Positions 1 to 9,345 of a DNA stretch of 64,000 nucleotides are shown piece after piece. Origin of the DNA: an uncultured Roseovarius sp. (GTDB lineage: Bacteria; Pseudomonadota; Alphaproteobacteria; Rhodobacterales; Rhodobacteraceae); assembly GCA_951812895.1 (NCBI GenBank), contig OX638333.1:3762001-3826000 (forward strand). The letters are read 5' to 3'. The notes under the pieces were generated by a model. It searched no databases. It had not been told where the DNA came from and saw only the letters and a list, made by a program, of their open reading frames with translations. The position numbers and the translations under genes were made by a program. How positions within the stretch are numbered: position 1 is the stretch's first letter; the number at the start of each line of letters is the position of its first letter.

Positions 1-357
1 TTGCGTGACGGCTCTTACGGGCTGGGGGCGACCAAGGCTGAAACCATCCGCCAGGTCATTCTGCCTGCCGCACTGCCGGGGATCGTGTCGGCGGCATTGC
101 TGGGCTTCTCCCGCGCGGTGGGCGAAACCATGATCGTTGTGATGGCCGCAGGGCAGGGTGCCAACCTGACCGCAAACCCGCTCGAGGCCGTGACCACCGT
201 GACGGTGCAGATCGTCATGCTGATCACCGGTGATACCGAGGCGGAAACCGCAGCCGGCCCCGCCTTTACCCTTGGGTTCACACTCTTCTGTGTGACGCTC
301 CTGATGAACGTGCTGGCACAGCGCCTCGTGCGTAAATACCGCGAAGCATACGATTAA
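1..357 (+). CDS. pstC: Phosphate ABC transporter permease PstC, C-terminal part
   Basis: Only the last 118 residues are present; the gene begins before the window, so the first codon is not a real start. The visible part is the C-terminal half of a MetI-type inner-membrane permease. The EAA-like loop ([21 protein letters not shown]) that contacts the ATPase lies near the left edge, followed by two hydrophobic segments. PstC pairs with PstA to form the channel for high-affinity phosphate uptake. It lies 11 bases before pstA and is followed by pstB, phoU and phoB, the standard Pst order, which makes the assignment firm despite truncation. The pstS gene and any PhoB box should lie upstream, outside the window. 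Confidence 0.93.
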   Translation: MRDGSYGLGATKAETIRQVILPAALPGIVSAALLGFSRAVGETMIVVMAAGQGANLTANPLEAVTTVTVQIVMLITGDTEAETAAGPAFTLGFTLFCVTLLMNVLAQRLVRKYREAYD

Positions 358-368
358 CGGAACGGATT

Positions 369-2144
369 ATGGCTGACACAACATCCCATCACGGCTCCCT
401 TCTGGGTCAATCCGGCAAACGGTTGAAAAAACGCCGCTGGTCCGAATTCCGGCTCAAGGCCTACGGCATCACTGCAATCACCGTTGCCGGGCTGGCGCTC
501 TTTACCCTGCTCTGGTCGGTGATCGGTCAGGCGACGACGGCGTTGAAGGAATCGTATGTAACAATCCCGATCACCTTGCTTGCTGAGGAAATTGATCCCG
601 ACAGCACCAATGACCCTAAAATCATCCTGCGTGGTGACTTCGCGGGACTTACCAAAGACACGTTGAAGGAACAGTTTCCCTGGGTGTCCGGTCGCACAGC
701 CAAGCGCCAACTTTACGATATCGTATCCTCCGGCGCTTCGTTCGAGCTCGCAGAAATGGTTTCAGCTGATCCGTCTATGATCGGACAAACGATCGACTAT
801 CGGTTCCTGTCGTCAGACGTCACAGATCTTTATCTCAAAGGTGAATTCGGCAATCTGAATGAAACCAAAACTCTCGGCCAACTCTCGATAGTGGTAGATG
901 ATGACACTGTCACACTTTCATCGACTGCCGACGATTTTGAAATTGCGCTGGCTCAGGTCAAGGCGCATTTGATCAACGACGCGGCCAGCTTGCGTCGCAA
1001 AGCAGCGCGTCAAAACAATGCGGTTCAGGTTTATAAACAACAACTTGATGCGGCCGAAACCGAAGAAGAGCGTGAAAAGCTTGGTAAGAAAGGCGAAAGC
1101 GCCCGCGCCAAGCGAGATCAGTTCATCGCTGACGCAGAGGCGCTTGAGGCCCGCGCCAATGGTTCGGAAGGGCCCGAGGATCTGACCGATGAAAACGTTT
1201 CCCTTTTCGTCAGCGTCGGCGGCGGTTGGATCAAGATTACCCGGCTTGATACATCCGAGGCCGTAGGTGAGGTGATGACCCCGCTTCCGACCTCTTTGGA
1301 GAGTGTCGATGATTGGCATCTCTTTTCTACAGACCTGCCTGAAGCCTCTCGCAAGATTTCGGACACCCAGATTGTAGTGATCGAAGAACTGCGTGCCAAA
1401 GACCGGGTAGAACAGGTGTTCAACTGGCGCTTTTTCACCGCTGCCGATTCGCGTGAACCGGAACTGGCCGGTATTCGCGGCGCAGCTATAGGGTCATTCT
1501 GGACGATGCTGGTAACCTTCATGCTCGCCTTTCCAATCGGCGTCAGTGCAGCGATCTATCTGGAAGAATTCGCACCCCGCAATCGCTTTACCGATTTTGT
1601 CGAGGTGAACATCAACAACCTTGCCGCTGTGCCGTCGATCGTTTTTGGTTTGCTGGGCCTGTCGGTGTTCCTCGGCGTTTTCGGCGTGCCGCGATCTGCG
1701 CCACTGGCGGGCGGTATCGTGTTGGCACTGATGACTCTGCCGACAATCATCATCGCCGCCCGCGCCGCCATTCAGGCGGTTCCGCCATCAATCCGCGACG
1801 CGGCTCTTGGGGTAGGGGCCTCGAAACTGCAGACAACCTTTCACCATGTTCTGCCACTTGCCATGCCCGGTATCCTGACCGGTACCATCATCGGTATGGC
1901 ACAGGCGCTTGGCGAAACCGCCCCCTTGATCATGATCGGTATGGTGGCTTTCATCGTTGACGTGCCCACCGCCATCACCGACTCTGCCACTGTTTTGCCG
2001 GTACAGGTGTTCCGCTGGTCCGACTTCCCCGAACGCGCGTTCGAGGCGAAAACCGGCGCCGCAATCTGTGTGCTGCTTGGTTTCCTGGTGGTCATGAATG
2101 CCGTTGCAATCATATTACGCCGCCGGTTCGAGCGGCGCTGGTAA
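369..2144 (+). CDS. pstA: Phosphate ABC transporter permease PstA with a long periplasmic insertion
   Basis: Inner-membrane permease subunit of the Pst phosphate importer. At 591 residues it is about twice the length of enterobacterial PstA (around 300). One transmembrane segment sits near residues 33-55; the MetI-type permease core occupies roughly residues 370-590, with the EAA loop ([20 protein letters not shown]) near residue 480. Between them lie about 300 predominantly polar residues, including a charged, coiled-coil-like stretch near residues 205-260 rich in Glu, Lys and Arg. This insertion should be periplasmic if the first helix is N-in. Longer PstA proteins occur in alphaproteobacteria, so the insertion is probably lineage-specific. 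Its role is unknown. Confidence 0.92.
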   Translation: MADTTSHHGSLLGQSGKRLKKRRWSEFRLKAYGITAITVAGLALFTLLWSVIGQATTALKESYVTIPITLLAEEIDPDSTNDPKIILRGDFAGLTKDTLKEQFPWVSGRTAKRQLYDIVSSGASFELAEMVSADPSMIGQTIDYRFLSSDVTDLYLKGEFGNLNETKTLGQLSIVVDDDTVTLSSTADDFEIALAQVKAHLINDAASLRRKAARQNNAVQVYKQQLDAAETEEEREKLGKKGESARAKRDQFIADAEALEARANGSEGPEDLTDENVSLFVSVGGGWIKITRLDTSEAVGEVMTPLPTSLESVDDWHLFSTDLPEASRKISDTQIVVIEELRAKDRVEQVFNWRFFTAADSREPELAGIRGAAIGSFWTMLVTFMLAFPIGVSAAIYLEEFAPRNRFTDFVEVNINNLAAVPSIVFGLLGLSVFLGVFGVPRSAPLAGGIVLALMTLPTIIIAARAAIQAVPPSIRDAALGVGASKLQTTFHHVLPLAMPGILTGTIIGMAQALGETAPLIMIGMVAFIVDVPTAITDSATVLPVQVFRWSDFPERAFEAKTGAAICVLLGFLVVMNAVAIILRRRFERRW

Positions 2145-2161
2145 CCAAAAAGGCCGATCCG

Positions 2162-2959
2162 ATGTACGATACCCTAAGGACGGAGAACACCGTGTCTGAT
2201 AAGAAATCAAAATTCTCCGCAAAGGAGGTTCAGGTCTATTACGGCGATACCCACGCCATCCGCGATGTCAATGTCGAGATCGAGGACAAGACCGTTACCG
2301 CCTTTATCGGGCCGTCCGGATGCGGGAAATCGACCTTTCTGCGCTGCCTTAACCGGATGAATGACACCATAGATGTCTGCCGGGTCTCGGGAGATATCCG
2401 GCTTGATGGCGAAGATATTTACGACAAAACCGTTGATCCCGTCCAATTGCGGGCCAAGGTGGGTATGGTGTTCCAGAAACCCAATCCATTCCCGAAATCC
2501 ATCTACGACAACGTGGCCTATGGCCCCCGAATTCACGGCATGGCTCGCAACAAGGCTGAGCTTGATGAGATTGTTGAAAAATCGCTGCGCCGTGGCGCCA
2601 TCTGGGACGAGGTCAAAGACCGGCTTGACGCACCGGGAACCGGCCTTTCGGGTGGCCAGCAACAGCGCCTGTGCATCGCCCGCGCGGTAGCCACCCAACC
2701 CGAAGTGTTGCTGATGGACGAACCCTGCTCGGCGCTCGATCCCATTGCCACCGAACAGGTCGAAAACCTGATGACGGAACTGCGCGAGAAATTTGCCGTT
2801 GTTATCGTTACCCACTCAATGCAACAGGCCGCGCGCGTCAGCCAGAAAACCGCCTATTTCCATCTGGGCGAGCTGGTGGAATATGACGAAACCGCAAACA
2901 TCTTCACCAACCCCCAGGACCAGCGGACCGAAAATTACATCACCGGCCGTATCGGATAA
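2162..2959 (+). CDS. pstB: Phosphate ABC transporter ATP-binding protein PstB
   Basis: Cytoplasmic ATPase that powers the PstCA channel. Walker A is at residues 50-58 (GPSGCGKST), the ABC signature LSGGQQQR near residue 163, and Walker B (LLMDEP) near residue 183. The length of 265 residues is normal for the family. The ATG at 2162 is used; a GTG at 2192 in the same frame has a better-placed GGAG and would give 255 residues, so the first ten residues are uncertain. It starts 17 bases after pstA and ends just before phoU. Confidence 0.95.
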   Translation: MYDTLRTENTVSDKKSKFSAKEVQVYYGDTHAIRDVNVEIEDKTVTAFIGPSGCGKSTFLRCLNRMNDTIDVCRVSGDIRLDGEDIYDKTVDPVQLRAKVGMVFQKPNPFPKSIYDNVAYGPRIHGMARNKAELDEIVEKSLRRGAIWDEVKDRLDAPGTGLSGGQQQRLCIARAVATQPEVLLMDEPCSALDPIATEQVENLMTELREKFAVVIVTHSMQQAARVSQKTAYFHLGELVEYDETANIFTNPQDQRTENYITGRIG

Positions 2960-2968
2960 GGAATGACC

Positions 2969-3688
2969 ATGTCAGAGCAACATATCTCATCCGCCTTCGA
3001 TCAGGAGCTTGAGGCGATACAGGCCAAGATCATGAAAATGGGCGGTCTGGTCGAAAAAGCCATCTACGACGCCGCCCGGTCGCTGGAATTGCGCGATATT
3101 GAGCTTGCAGAAGAAGTTCGCCAGCGTGACCGCGCCATTGACGGGCTCGAAGAAGATATCAATCAGGACACAGCCCGTCTCATCGCCCTGCGCGCACCTG
3201 CGGCCAGCGACCTGCGTCTGGTCCTTTCAGTCATCAAGATCGCCGGCAACCTCGAACGCATCGGCGACTATGCCAAGAACATGGCCAAACGCACCGGTGT
3301 CCTCAACGAACTGCCGGCCATCAACGGCTCTCCCTCCTCTTTGCGCCGCATGGCCAAGGAAGTGCAGATAATGCTTTCCTCGGCCCTCGATGCCTATATC
3401 CAGCGTGATATCGAGCTTGCTTATGAGGTATTGCACCGTGATCATGACGTGGATCAGATGTACAACGCCCTGTTTCGCGAATTCATAACCTTCATGATGG
3501 AAGACCCCCGCAACATCACTCCTTGTATGCACCTTCACTTTATGGCCAAAAACACCGAACGCATGGGCGACCACGTCACCAATATCGCGGAACAGGTGAT
3601 TTACTTCGTCACCGGTGAACTGCCCGACGAGGCCCGCCCCAAAGGCGACCAAACCTCGGTTGATCCCGAAGCCGCGGCCCCCGCCTGA
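2969..3688 (+). CDS. phoU: Phosphate signalling protein PhoU
   Basis: PhoU relays the state of the Pst transporter to the PhoR/PhoB two-component system and restrains phosphate uptake. The protein has about 239 residues and shows the two repeated three-helix PhoU units; metal-binding-type motifs recur in each half (LERIGDYAKNMAK in the first, TERMGDHVTNIAEQ in the second). The ATG at 2969 is preferred over the in-frame ATG at 2963 because AAGGA at 2957-2961 then sits seven bases upstream. The stop codon overlaps the region just before phoB, indicating translational proximity in the pst operon. Confidence 0.94.
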   Translation: MSEQHISSAFDQELEAIQAKIMKMGGLVEKAIYDAARSLELRDIELAEEVRQRDRAIDGLEEDINQDTARLIALRAPAASDLRLVLSVIKIAGNLERIGDYAKNMAKRTGVLNELPAINGSPSSLRRMAKEVQIMLSSALDAYIQRDIELAYEVLHRDHDVDQMYNALFREFITFMMEDPRNITPCMHLHFMAKNTERMGDHVTNIAEQVIYFVTGELPDEARPKGDQTSVDPEAAAPA

Positions 3689-3714
3689 TGCAAACAATCA
3701 AAGGCATCCGGAAC

Positions 3715-4404
3715 ATGACCCCCGATAAACCCGTTGTCCTTCTGGTCGAAGACGAAGCCGCCCAGCGAGAGGTCTTAGCCTACAACCTTGAGGCCGATGG
3801 GTTTCAGGTTGTCCGCGCCGAGAACGGTGAAGAGGCGCTGCTTTGCGTGGCCGAGGCCGACCCCGATGTCATCCTGCTGGACTGGATGCTGCCCAATGTC
3901 TCGGGTATTGAGGTCTGCCGCCGCATCAAATCGCGCTCTGAAACACGTAACGTCCCGGTCATCATGATCTCAGCCCGCTCAGAAGAGGTGGACCGCGTCC
4001 GCGGACTTGAGACCGGCGCAGATGACTATGTCGTCAAACCCTATTCGGTGGTCGAACTTATGGCCCGCGTCCGCGCACAGCTGCGCCGCTCCCGTCCCAC
4101 AACTGTGGGCGAGCGGCTTGAGTATCAGGACATCGTGCTGGATTCAGAAACCCACCGTGTGTCTCGTTCGGGCAATGGGATTAAACTGGGGCCAACCGAA
4201 TTTCGCCTGCTCTCTACATTCATGGAAAAACCCGGCCGGGTTTGGAGCCGTGAACAGCTTTTAGACCGGGTCTGGGGGCGCGACATCTATGTCGACACCA
4301 GAACGGTCGATGTGCATATTGGCCGTTTGCGCAAAGCGCTCTGCTCAAATGGCGGCGACGATCCCCTACGCACCGTGCGCGGTGCAGGTTACTCACTGGG
4401 CTAA
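3715..4404 (+). CDS. phoB: Phosphate regulon response regulator PhoB
   Basis: OmpR/PhoB-family response regulator that activates phosphate-starvation genes. An N-terminal receiver domain has the acidic pocket (VEDE, residues 11-14), phosphoacceptor Asp56 in LLDWMLP and the conserved Lys of VVKPYS; a C-terminal winged helix follows (GPTEFRLLSTF through VDVHIGRLRKAL). The start at 3715 gives 229 residues, the size of the Escherichia coli protein; an upstream ATG at 3688 overlapping the phoU stop would add nine unconvincing residues. The TAA stop lies inside the left end of the palindromic repeat at 4401-4516. No phoR kinase gene is visible in the window; it may lie upstream of pstC. Confidence 0.95.
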   Translation: MTPDKPVVLLVEDEAAQREVLAYNLEADGFQVVRAENGEEALLCVAEADPDVILLDWMLPNVSGIEVCRRIKSRSETRNVPVIMISARSEEVDRVRGLETGADDYVVKPYSVVELMARVRAQLRRSRPTTVGERLEYQDIVLDSETHRVSRSGNGIKLGPTEFRLLSTFMEKPGRVWSREQLLDRVWGRDIYVDTRTVDVHIGRLRKALCSNGGDDPLRTVRGAGYSLG

Positions 4405-4516
4405 AGCGGTTTTCGTTAAACCTGAATCAGGTTTGGCGAAAAACGTCCCGACAACGCATTGATGTTGCGGCGTTTCCCAACAACCTAATGCCTCAGGTTT
4501 TTGCGAAACGCTTTAG
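4401..4516. repeat. 116-bp palindromic intergenic repeat overlapping the phoB stop
   Basis: The ends are imperfect terminal inverted repeats: CTAAAGCGGTTTTCG at the left and GCGAAACGCTTTAG at the right. Inside is a smaller palindrome (AAACCTGAATCAGGTTT) and a partial echo near the right end (TGCCTCAGGTTTTTGCG). The whole element could fold into one long hairpin. It resembles short non-autonomous palindromic repeats scattered in alphaproteobacterial genomes, but only one copy is seen here. The TAA of phoB (4402-4404) lies within its left terminus. Confidence 0.6.
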
Positions 4517-4554
4517 ACATCGGCCTCGTTGCCTTTGGTAAGATGCCTGCCTGA

Positions 4555-4589
4555 CAAAAAATGCCCGACGATTGGTTGATCGCCGGGCA
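4555..4589 (-). terminator. Intrinsic terminator after mtkB
   Basis: A stem of TGCCCG/CGGGCA (4562-4567 with 4584-4589), continued inward by CGAT/ATCG across an A-C mismatch, is followed in the minus-strand direction by a run of T (plus-strand A at 4556-4561). It sits 23 bases beyond the mtkB stop and should end the mcl-mtkA-mtkB transcript. Confidence 0.8.
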
Positions 4590-4611
4590 CAGATTTGTCA
4601 CCTAAGGGAGA

Positions 4612-5493
4612 TCAGGCGACCATTTTCTCAACTACGTCGCCAAAGGAGGACGGTGTTGGCACAATCGCAACGCCTGCTTCTTTGAGGATGTCGACCTTTT
4701 CCTGAGCCGATTCACCGAAAGCAGAGACAATTGCCCCGGCATGGCCCATGGTGCGGCCTTTGGGTGCGGACAGACCTGCGATATAGGCCGCGACCGGCTT
4801 GGTCATGTGATCACGGATATACTCAGCAGCTTCAGCCTCTTGCGGGCCACCGATTTCGCCGACCAATACCACGGCATCGGTGTCAGGATCGGCCTCGAAC
4901 AGTTCAAGAATATCCTTAAAGCTTGATCCGTTGATCGGGTCGCCGCCGATGCCGATGGAGGAGGAAACGCCAATATTGCGCTCTTTCATCTGGCTTGCTG
5001 CCTCGTAACCAAGTGTGCCTGAGCGTCCGACAATTCCAACCCGACCAGGCTGATAGATATGAGGAGGCATGAGACCAGCGAACGCTTGCCCGGGCGTGAT
5101 GATACCGGCGCAGTTTGGCCCGATCAGGCGCATGCGGTTGGCCGATTTATAGCGACGCATAAAGCGTTTAACCCGGATCATGTCCTGGGCCGGGATCCCA
5201 TCGGCGATGCACACGCAGGTTTTGATTCCTGCGTCAGCGGCTTCGCAAATTGAATCGGCGGCAAAAGGTGGTGGTACGAAACTGGCGACAAGATCGGCAC
5301 CGGTTTCTGCGACAGCGCCTTTGACGGTGTTGAACACCGGCAAACCCAGATGGCTGCCACCGCCTTTGCCCGGCGTGACGCCACCAACCACGTTGGTGCC
5401 GTGATTCATCATATCCTGCGCGTGGAAGCTACCGATGCGACCGGTAAACCCTGTAACCAGAACGCGAGTGTCTTTGTCGATCAGAATGGCCAT
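4612..5493 (-). CDS. mtkB: Malate-CoA ligase (malate thiokinase) alpha subunit MtkB
   Basis: Small subunit of the ADP-forming ligase that converts malate, ATP and CoA to malyl-CoA in the serine cycle. The 293-residue protein has the succinyl-CoA-synthetase alpha layout: a CoA-binding Rossmann domain from the N-terminus (VTGFTGRIGSFH), GPNCAGIITPG near residue 125, and the ligase domain with the conserved active-site histidine in GRTMGHAGAI near residue 250. From memory it is much closer to MtkB of Methylorubrum than to housekeeping SucD. Adjacent malyl-CoA lyase and serine-glyoxylate aminotransferase genes support malate rather than succinate as substrate, although succinyl-CoA synthetase activity cannot be excluded from sequence alone. 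It overlaps mtkA by one base. Confidence 0.85.
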   Translation of the reverse strand: MAILIDKDTRVLVTGFTGRIGSFHAQDMMNHGTNVVGGVTPGKGGGSHLGLPVFNTVKGAVAETGADLVASFVPPPFAADSICEAADAGIKTCVCIADGIPAQDMIRVKRFMRRYKSANRMRLIGPNCAGIITPGQAFAGLMPPHIYQPGRVGIVGRSGTLGYEAASQMKERNIGVSSSIGIGGDPINGSSFKDILELFEADPDTDAVVLVGEIGGPQEAEAAEYIRDHMTKPVAAYIAGLSAPKGRTMGHAGAIVSAFGESAQEKVDILKEAGVAIVPTPSSFGDVVEKMVA

Positions 5494-6677
5494 TACACGG
5501 CCTCCTCTATGCTTTTGGATTTCCAGGACTTCACAACTTTATCGGCGGCCTCGGCAAGCGAGCTGGCGGTTTCGATGTTGAGACCACTGTCTTTAAGCAG
5601 GGTCATGCCCTCTTCGACATTTGTGCCTGACAGGCGCACGACAAGTGGCATTTTCAGATCCAGTTCCTTCACCGCCCGGATCACGCCTTCAGCGATCCAG
5701 TCACAGCGATTGATGCCAGCGAAGATATTGACAAGAATCGCCTCGACATTGCGGTCATTGAGGACAGCCTTGAACGACATCAAGACACGCTCTGGGCTGG
5801 CTCCACCACCGACATCAAGGAAGTTGGCGGGTTCACCACCGGCCATCTTGATCATGTCGAGCGTTGCCATGGCAAGGCCCGCACCGTTAACGATGCAACC
5901 GATTTTGCCATCAAGGCCGATGTAGCTGAGGCCACGGTCACCGGCATACGTTTCGCGCGGATCTTCCTGTGATTTATCGCGAAGCTCAGACACATCCGGG
6001 TGCCGGAAGAGGGCGTTGTCATCAAAGCTGAGCTTGCCGTCAAGTGCTACGATCTCGCCCCCACCGGTTACAACCAGCGGGTTGATTTCGACCATATTGG
6101 CGTCCATCTGGTTCATCAGGTTGTAGCAGCCCATGATGGTCTTGACTGCCTGAGGGATCAGAGCTGGGTCAAGTCCAAGCGAGAAGGCAATTTCACGCGC
6201 CTGAAAGCTTTGCATGCCGACCGCCGGGTCAACCACCGAACGGATAATGGATTCTGGTTCTTTTTCAGAAATCTCTTCGATTTCCATTCCACCCTGGGCC
6301 GAAGCGACAACCACAACACGTTCTTCGGTCCGGTCCATAACAAAGGCCAGGTAAATTTCCTGAACAATGTTGGTGGCCTCTTCGATGTAGAGGCGGTTGA
6401 CCAGTTTCCCTTGTGGCCCGGTCTGATGGGTGACCAGTTTGCGGCCAAGCATCCACTGTGCCGATTCTTCGACCTCTTGTTCTGTCGAACAGATTCGAAC
6501 GCCACCGGCTTTGCCCCGGGCACCCGAGTGAATCTGGGCTTTGACCACCCATTTTTCGCCGGAAAGTTCGCTACAGCGATAAACGGCTTGTTCCGGGCTG
6601 TAGGCAATTCCGCCGCGCGGCACATTGACACCAAAGCGTTTTAGAAGCTCTTTGGCCTGATATTCATGAATGTCCAT
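5493..6677 (-). CDS. mtkA: Malate-CoA ligase (malate thiokinase) beta subunit MtkA
   Basis: Large, ATP-grasp subunit of malate-CoA ligase (394 residues). The N-terminus [12 protein letters not shown] is typical of SucC/MtkA proteins; the ATP-grasp fold covers roughly residues 1-235 ([24 protein letters not shown]), and the C-terminal ligase domain holds FLDVGGGAS and the [15 protein letters not shown] stretch. The latter segment closely matches methylotroph MtkA as recalled. It starts 24 bases after the malyl-CoA lyase stop and ends overlapping mtkB, so mcl-mtkA-mtkB form one operon. A GGAGGG ribosome-binding site precedes the ATG on the minus strand. Confidence 0.87.
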   Translation of the reverse strand: MDIHEYQAKELLKRFGVNVPRGGIAYSPEQAVYRCSELSGEKWVVKAQIHSGARGKAGGVRICSTEQEVEESAQWMLGRKLVTHQTGPQGKLVNRLYIEEATNIVQEIYLAFVMDRTEERVVVVASAQGGMEIEEISEKEPESIIRSVVDPAVGMQSFQAREIAFSLGLDPALIPQAVKTIMGCYNLMNQMDANMVEINPLVVTGGGEIVALDGKLSFDDNALFRHPDVSELRDKSQEDPRETYAGDRGLSYIGLDGKIGCIVNGAGLAMATLDMIKMAGGEPANFLDVGGGASPERVLMSFKAVLNDRNVEAILVNIFAGINRCDWIAEGVIRAVKELDLKMPLVVRLSGTNVEEGMTLLKDSGLNIETASSLAEAADKVVKSWKSKSIEEAV

Positions 6678-6701
6678 GACTGACCCTCCTTTCAGGTCTG
6701 G

Positions 6702-7643
6702 TTAGCCTTTGGCCGCGATCGCGTCGGCGACGGTGAGGACGTTGTTCGCCATACGCTCGCTCGCGGCATCGATCATTTTACCGTCAAGAGATGCAGCGCC
6801 TTTGCCTTCGGCCTCTGCTTTGCGCAGCTCTTCGATAATACGGCGGGCGCGGGTGACTTCCGATTCTGGTGGCGAGAACACCTGATTGGCCAGTTCGATC
6901 TGGCTGGGATGGATGGCCCATTTACCTTCGATGCCCAGTGCTGCACCACGTTTGGCGGCGAGGATAAAGCTGTCAGGATCAGAGAAATCACCAAACGGTC
7001 CGTCGATGGCGCGCAGGCCATAGGCGCGACAGGCCACCGTCATGCGCGACAGGGCAAAATGCCACTGATCACCCGGGTAATCGGGGTTCAGACCTCCGAT
7101 GACCACGGTGCGGGCGCGGTTAGAGGCAGCATAATCTGCCACACCGAAATGCATCGCTTCCAAACGACCCGGCGCGGCGGCAATGGCTTCAACATTGGCC
7201 ATACCAAGCGCGGTTTCAATCAGCGCTTCAAGACCAATCTGGTGCGTGAACCCCATAGCCTCTTCGATCTGACTGACCATGGTTTCGACGGTGTAAAGAT
7301 CACCGGGTACGCCCACTTTGGGAACCAGAATGGTGTCGAGGTGCTGACCGGCCTGTTCAACAATCTCAACAACGTCGCGGTACATGTAATGGGTATCGAG
7401 GCCGTTGATGCGGATCGACATGGTTTTGCCTTTGGCTTTCCAGTCGATGTCGTTCAGGGCCTGAATGATGTTGGAACGCGCCTGAATTTTCTCAGGCGGG
7501 GCAACCGCGTCTTCAAGGTCGAGGAAGATATAATCGACATCGCTGTCGGCCGCTTTTTCTATCATCGATGGGTTGGACCCCGGCACCGCCAGTTCCGATC
7601 TTTGCAGGCGTTGTTTTTTCAGCGGGTGTAGCGTGTAGCTCAT
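6702..7643 (-). CDS. mcl: Malyl-CoA lyase (HpcH/HpaI, CitE-like)
   Basis: Cleaves malyl-CoA to acetyl-CoA and glyoxylate; in the serine cycle it regenerates the glyoxylate acceptor. With the ATG at 7643 the protein has 313 residues, usual for the family, and AGGAACG precedes it; a longer reading frame reaching 7832 has no support. Recognisable features are SELAVPGSNPSM near residue 20, the metal-site Glu and Asp of the TIM barrel (FLDLEDAV near 45; GLEALIETALG near 150), FGVADYAAS near 180 and the C-terminal AIHPSQIE motif. Homologues in Rhodobacter also act on beta-methylmalyl-CoA in the ethylmalonyl-CoA pathway, so a dual role is possible. It is first in the operon with mtkA and mtkB. Confidence 0.88.
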   Translation of the reverse strand: MSYTLHPLKKQRLQRSELAVPGSNPSMIEKAADSDVDYIFLDLEDAVAPPEKIQARSNIIQALNDIDWKAKGKTMSIRINGLDTHYMYRDVVEIVEQAGQHLDTILVPKVGVPGDLYTVETMVSQIEEAMGFTHQIGLEALIETALGMANVEAIAAAPGRLEAMHFGVADYAASNRARTVVIGGLNPDYPGDQWHFALSRMTVACRAYGLRAIDGPFGDFSDPDSFILAAKRGAALGIEGKWAIHPSQIELANQVFSPPESEVTRARRIIEELRKAEAEGKGAASLDGKMIDAASERMANNVLTVADAIAAKG

Positions 7644-7782
7644 TTTGTCGTTCCTTGAATAGCCCAAAGTATGATGGCCCTGGGGCGGTGTTTGCTTGAT
7701 CTCATGGTCGGGGGAAAAGCGACTTGGCGATACTTTCCCCCGGGTAACAAAGCGTGCCCGGGGTTGGGGTCTGGGCCTGAAC

Positions 7783-7801
7783 GGGTAGGGGGTGGCTACC
7801 C
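7783..7801. promoter_or_regulatory. Inverted repeat GGGTAG-N7-CTACCC upstream of mcl
   Basis: A perfect 6-bp inverted repeat with a 7-base spacer, 140 bases before the mcl start. The same arms and spacing recur at 9346-9364 upstream of the serine-glyoxylate aminotransferase gene, and in both cases the repeat is preceded by AC. This is what an operator for one dimeric regulator would look like. The rest of the 7644-7960 leader shows no gene. Confidence 0.6.
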
Positions 7802-7960
7802 GTACCCGGGCTGCCGGAGTGCAATGGGGCACCGTCGCTGCAGTGCAGAGAAGCCTATAGAAAACAATTGTTTACGATCGGAAACTTTTGGGGAGCCGAG
7901 TAACGTATCTGACAATCCGCAGGATCAGATAAGCAAATCAGAAGAGGGGGGATTCGCACG

Positions 7961-7992
7961 AAAAACGGGCCATGATGTGTGATCATGGCCCG
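7961..7992 (-). terminator. Intrinsic terminator after the serine-glyoxylate aminotransferase gene
   Basis: An 11-bp perfect stem (CGGGCCATGAT at 7966-7976 with ATCATGGCCCG at 7982-7992) and a 5-base loop are followed in the minus direction by TTTTT (7961-7965). It lies 60 bases past the stop of the minus-strand aminotransferase gene, so that gene and the mcl-mtkA-mtkB operon are probably separate transcripts. Confidence 0.88.
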
Positions 7993-8051
7993 CTCATTGT
8001 CGCTGTTATTACAGGCTAAACTTGGCAGGTAAACCGTTGGGATACTGCGCT

Positions 8052-9239
8052 CTATTTGGAAGGTGTAGTGGCGCAGTAATGTGCCTGCGCCGCTGCGACA
8101 CCTGAACCGGGCTCAATCTTGGCGCCAGCGTCAGTCAATGCCATTTCCGCCGCGGAAAGCGCACCACACAGCATGACAGGGTTCAATGACCCCAGGTGGC
8201 CGATACGAAATGCCTTGCCCATCAGTTTGTTCAGGCCGGTGCCAAACGAGGTGTTGTATTTGTAAAACCCAGCCGAAATCACATCACGCGCATCGACACC
8301 ATCGGGGGTGTAGATCGCGGATACAGTATCTGATGCCCATTCAGGCCCGCGTGAAACAAGCTCGCACCCGTCCCACGCCGCAACAGCAAGGCGAACCCCC
8401 TCAGCAAGGCGGTTGTGGCGTTCCCACACGTTTTCCATTCCCACCTCAATCAACATGTCCAGCGATACCCGCAGGCCGCGCAAAAGCTGGGTGGCGGGGG
8501 TATAAGGGAAATAGCCTGTGTCGTTCAGTTTAATCATATCCTCAAAGCTGAAATAGCACCGGTTCATACCTGAATTGCCAATTGCTTTGTTGGCCTCAAG
8601 CGCCTTGTCGGACACGCCCAGAATGCCAAGACCCGCAGGTAACATGAACCCTTTTTGAGAGCCTGAGACAGCAAGGTCCACGCCCCATTTGTCCATTTCG
8701 AATTCAACCGAAGCAATAGAGCTGACACCATCCACAAACAGCATTGCCGGATGGCCAGTTTCATCAAGCGCGGCCCGAACGGCGGCGATGTCTGACTTTA
8801 CCCCGGTCGCCGTTTCATTCTGGGTGCAGAACACAGCCTTGATGCTGTGTGATGTGTCCGCGGCAAGCTTGGATTTGTAGTCGTCTGCTGGCACACCTTT
8901 GCCCCACTCGACTTCGCACAGATCGACATCAAGGCCTAAACGCTCTGCCATATCCACCCAAAGAAGCGAGAATTGGCCAAAGCGCGACATCAACACCTTC
9001 TCCCCGGAATTCAGTGTGTTCTGGATAGCTGATTCCCATGCACCTGTTCCGGAAGACGGGAACAGGAATACGCGTCCCGCTTCCATCCGGTAGACCTTTT
9101 TCAGGTCGGTCAGCAGGCCGCTGACGAAATCCGGGAAATCCGGCGCGCGCATATCTTCCATTGGAATGTTCATCGCCTGACGAACAGGTTCTGGAATGTT
9201 GGTGGGGCCGGGGATGAATAGATGTTGGTTGCCGTTCAT
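8052..9239 (-). CDS. sgaA: Serine-glyoxylate aminotransferase
   Basis: PLP-dependent class V aminotransferase that transfers the amino group of serine to glyoxylate, giving hydroxypyruvate and glycine, a key serine-cycle step. Starting at the ATG at 9239 (GGAGAG upstream on the minus strand) it has 395 residues, the usual length. The N-terminal FIPGPTNIPEPV and the PLP-Lys region SGSQKGFMLPAGLG near residue 190 are characteristic, as is LFVDGVSSIASVEF holding the PLP-binding Asp. Neighbouring malate-CoA ligase and malyl-CoA lyase genes make the serine-cycle role more likely than alanine-glyoxylate activity. The divergent regulator gene begins 263 bases away across a shared intergenic region. 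Confidence 0.87.
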   Translation of the reverse strand: MNGNQHLFIPGPTNIPEPVRQAMNIPMEDMRAPDFPDFVSGLLTDLKKVYRMEAGRVFLFPSSGTGAWESAIQNTLNSGEKVLMSRFGQFSLLWVDMAERLGLDVDLCEVEWGKGVPADDYKSKLAADTSHSIKAVFCTQNETATGVKSDIAAVRAALDETGHPAMLFVDGVSSIASVEFEMDKWGVDLAVSGSQKGFMLPAGLGILGVSDKALEANKAIGNSGMNRCYFSFEDMIKLNDTGYFPYTPATQLLRGLRVSLDMLIEVGMENVWERHNRLAEGVRLAVAAWDGCELVSRGPEWASDTVSAIYTPDGVDARDVISAGFYKYNTSFGTGLNKLMGKAFRIGHLGSLNPVMLCGALSAAEMALTDAGAKIEPGSGVAAAQAHYCATTPSK

Positions 9240-9345
9240 GATCGCTCTCCTGTGGGGCTGCGACAATGTTCGCGCTGCTTTTCCCTTTGCGTAATGCCCG
9301 AGTGAATACCAGTTGCAAACCAGAGTCCGACGACCACCGACAAAC

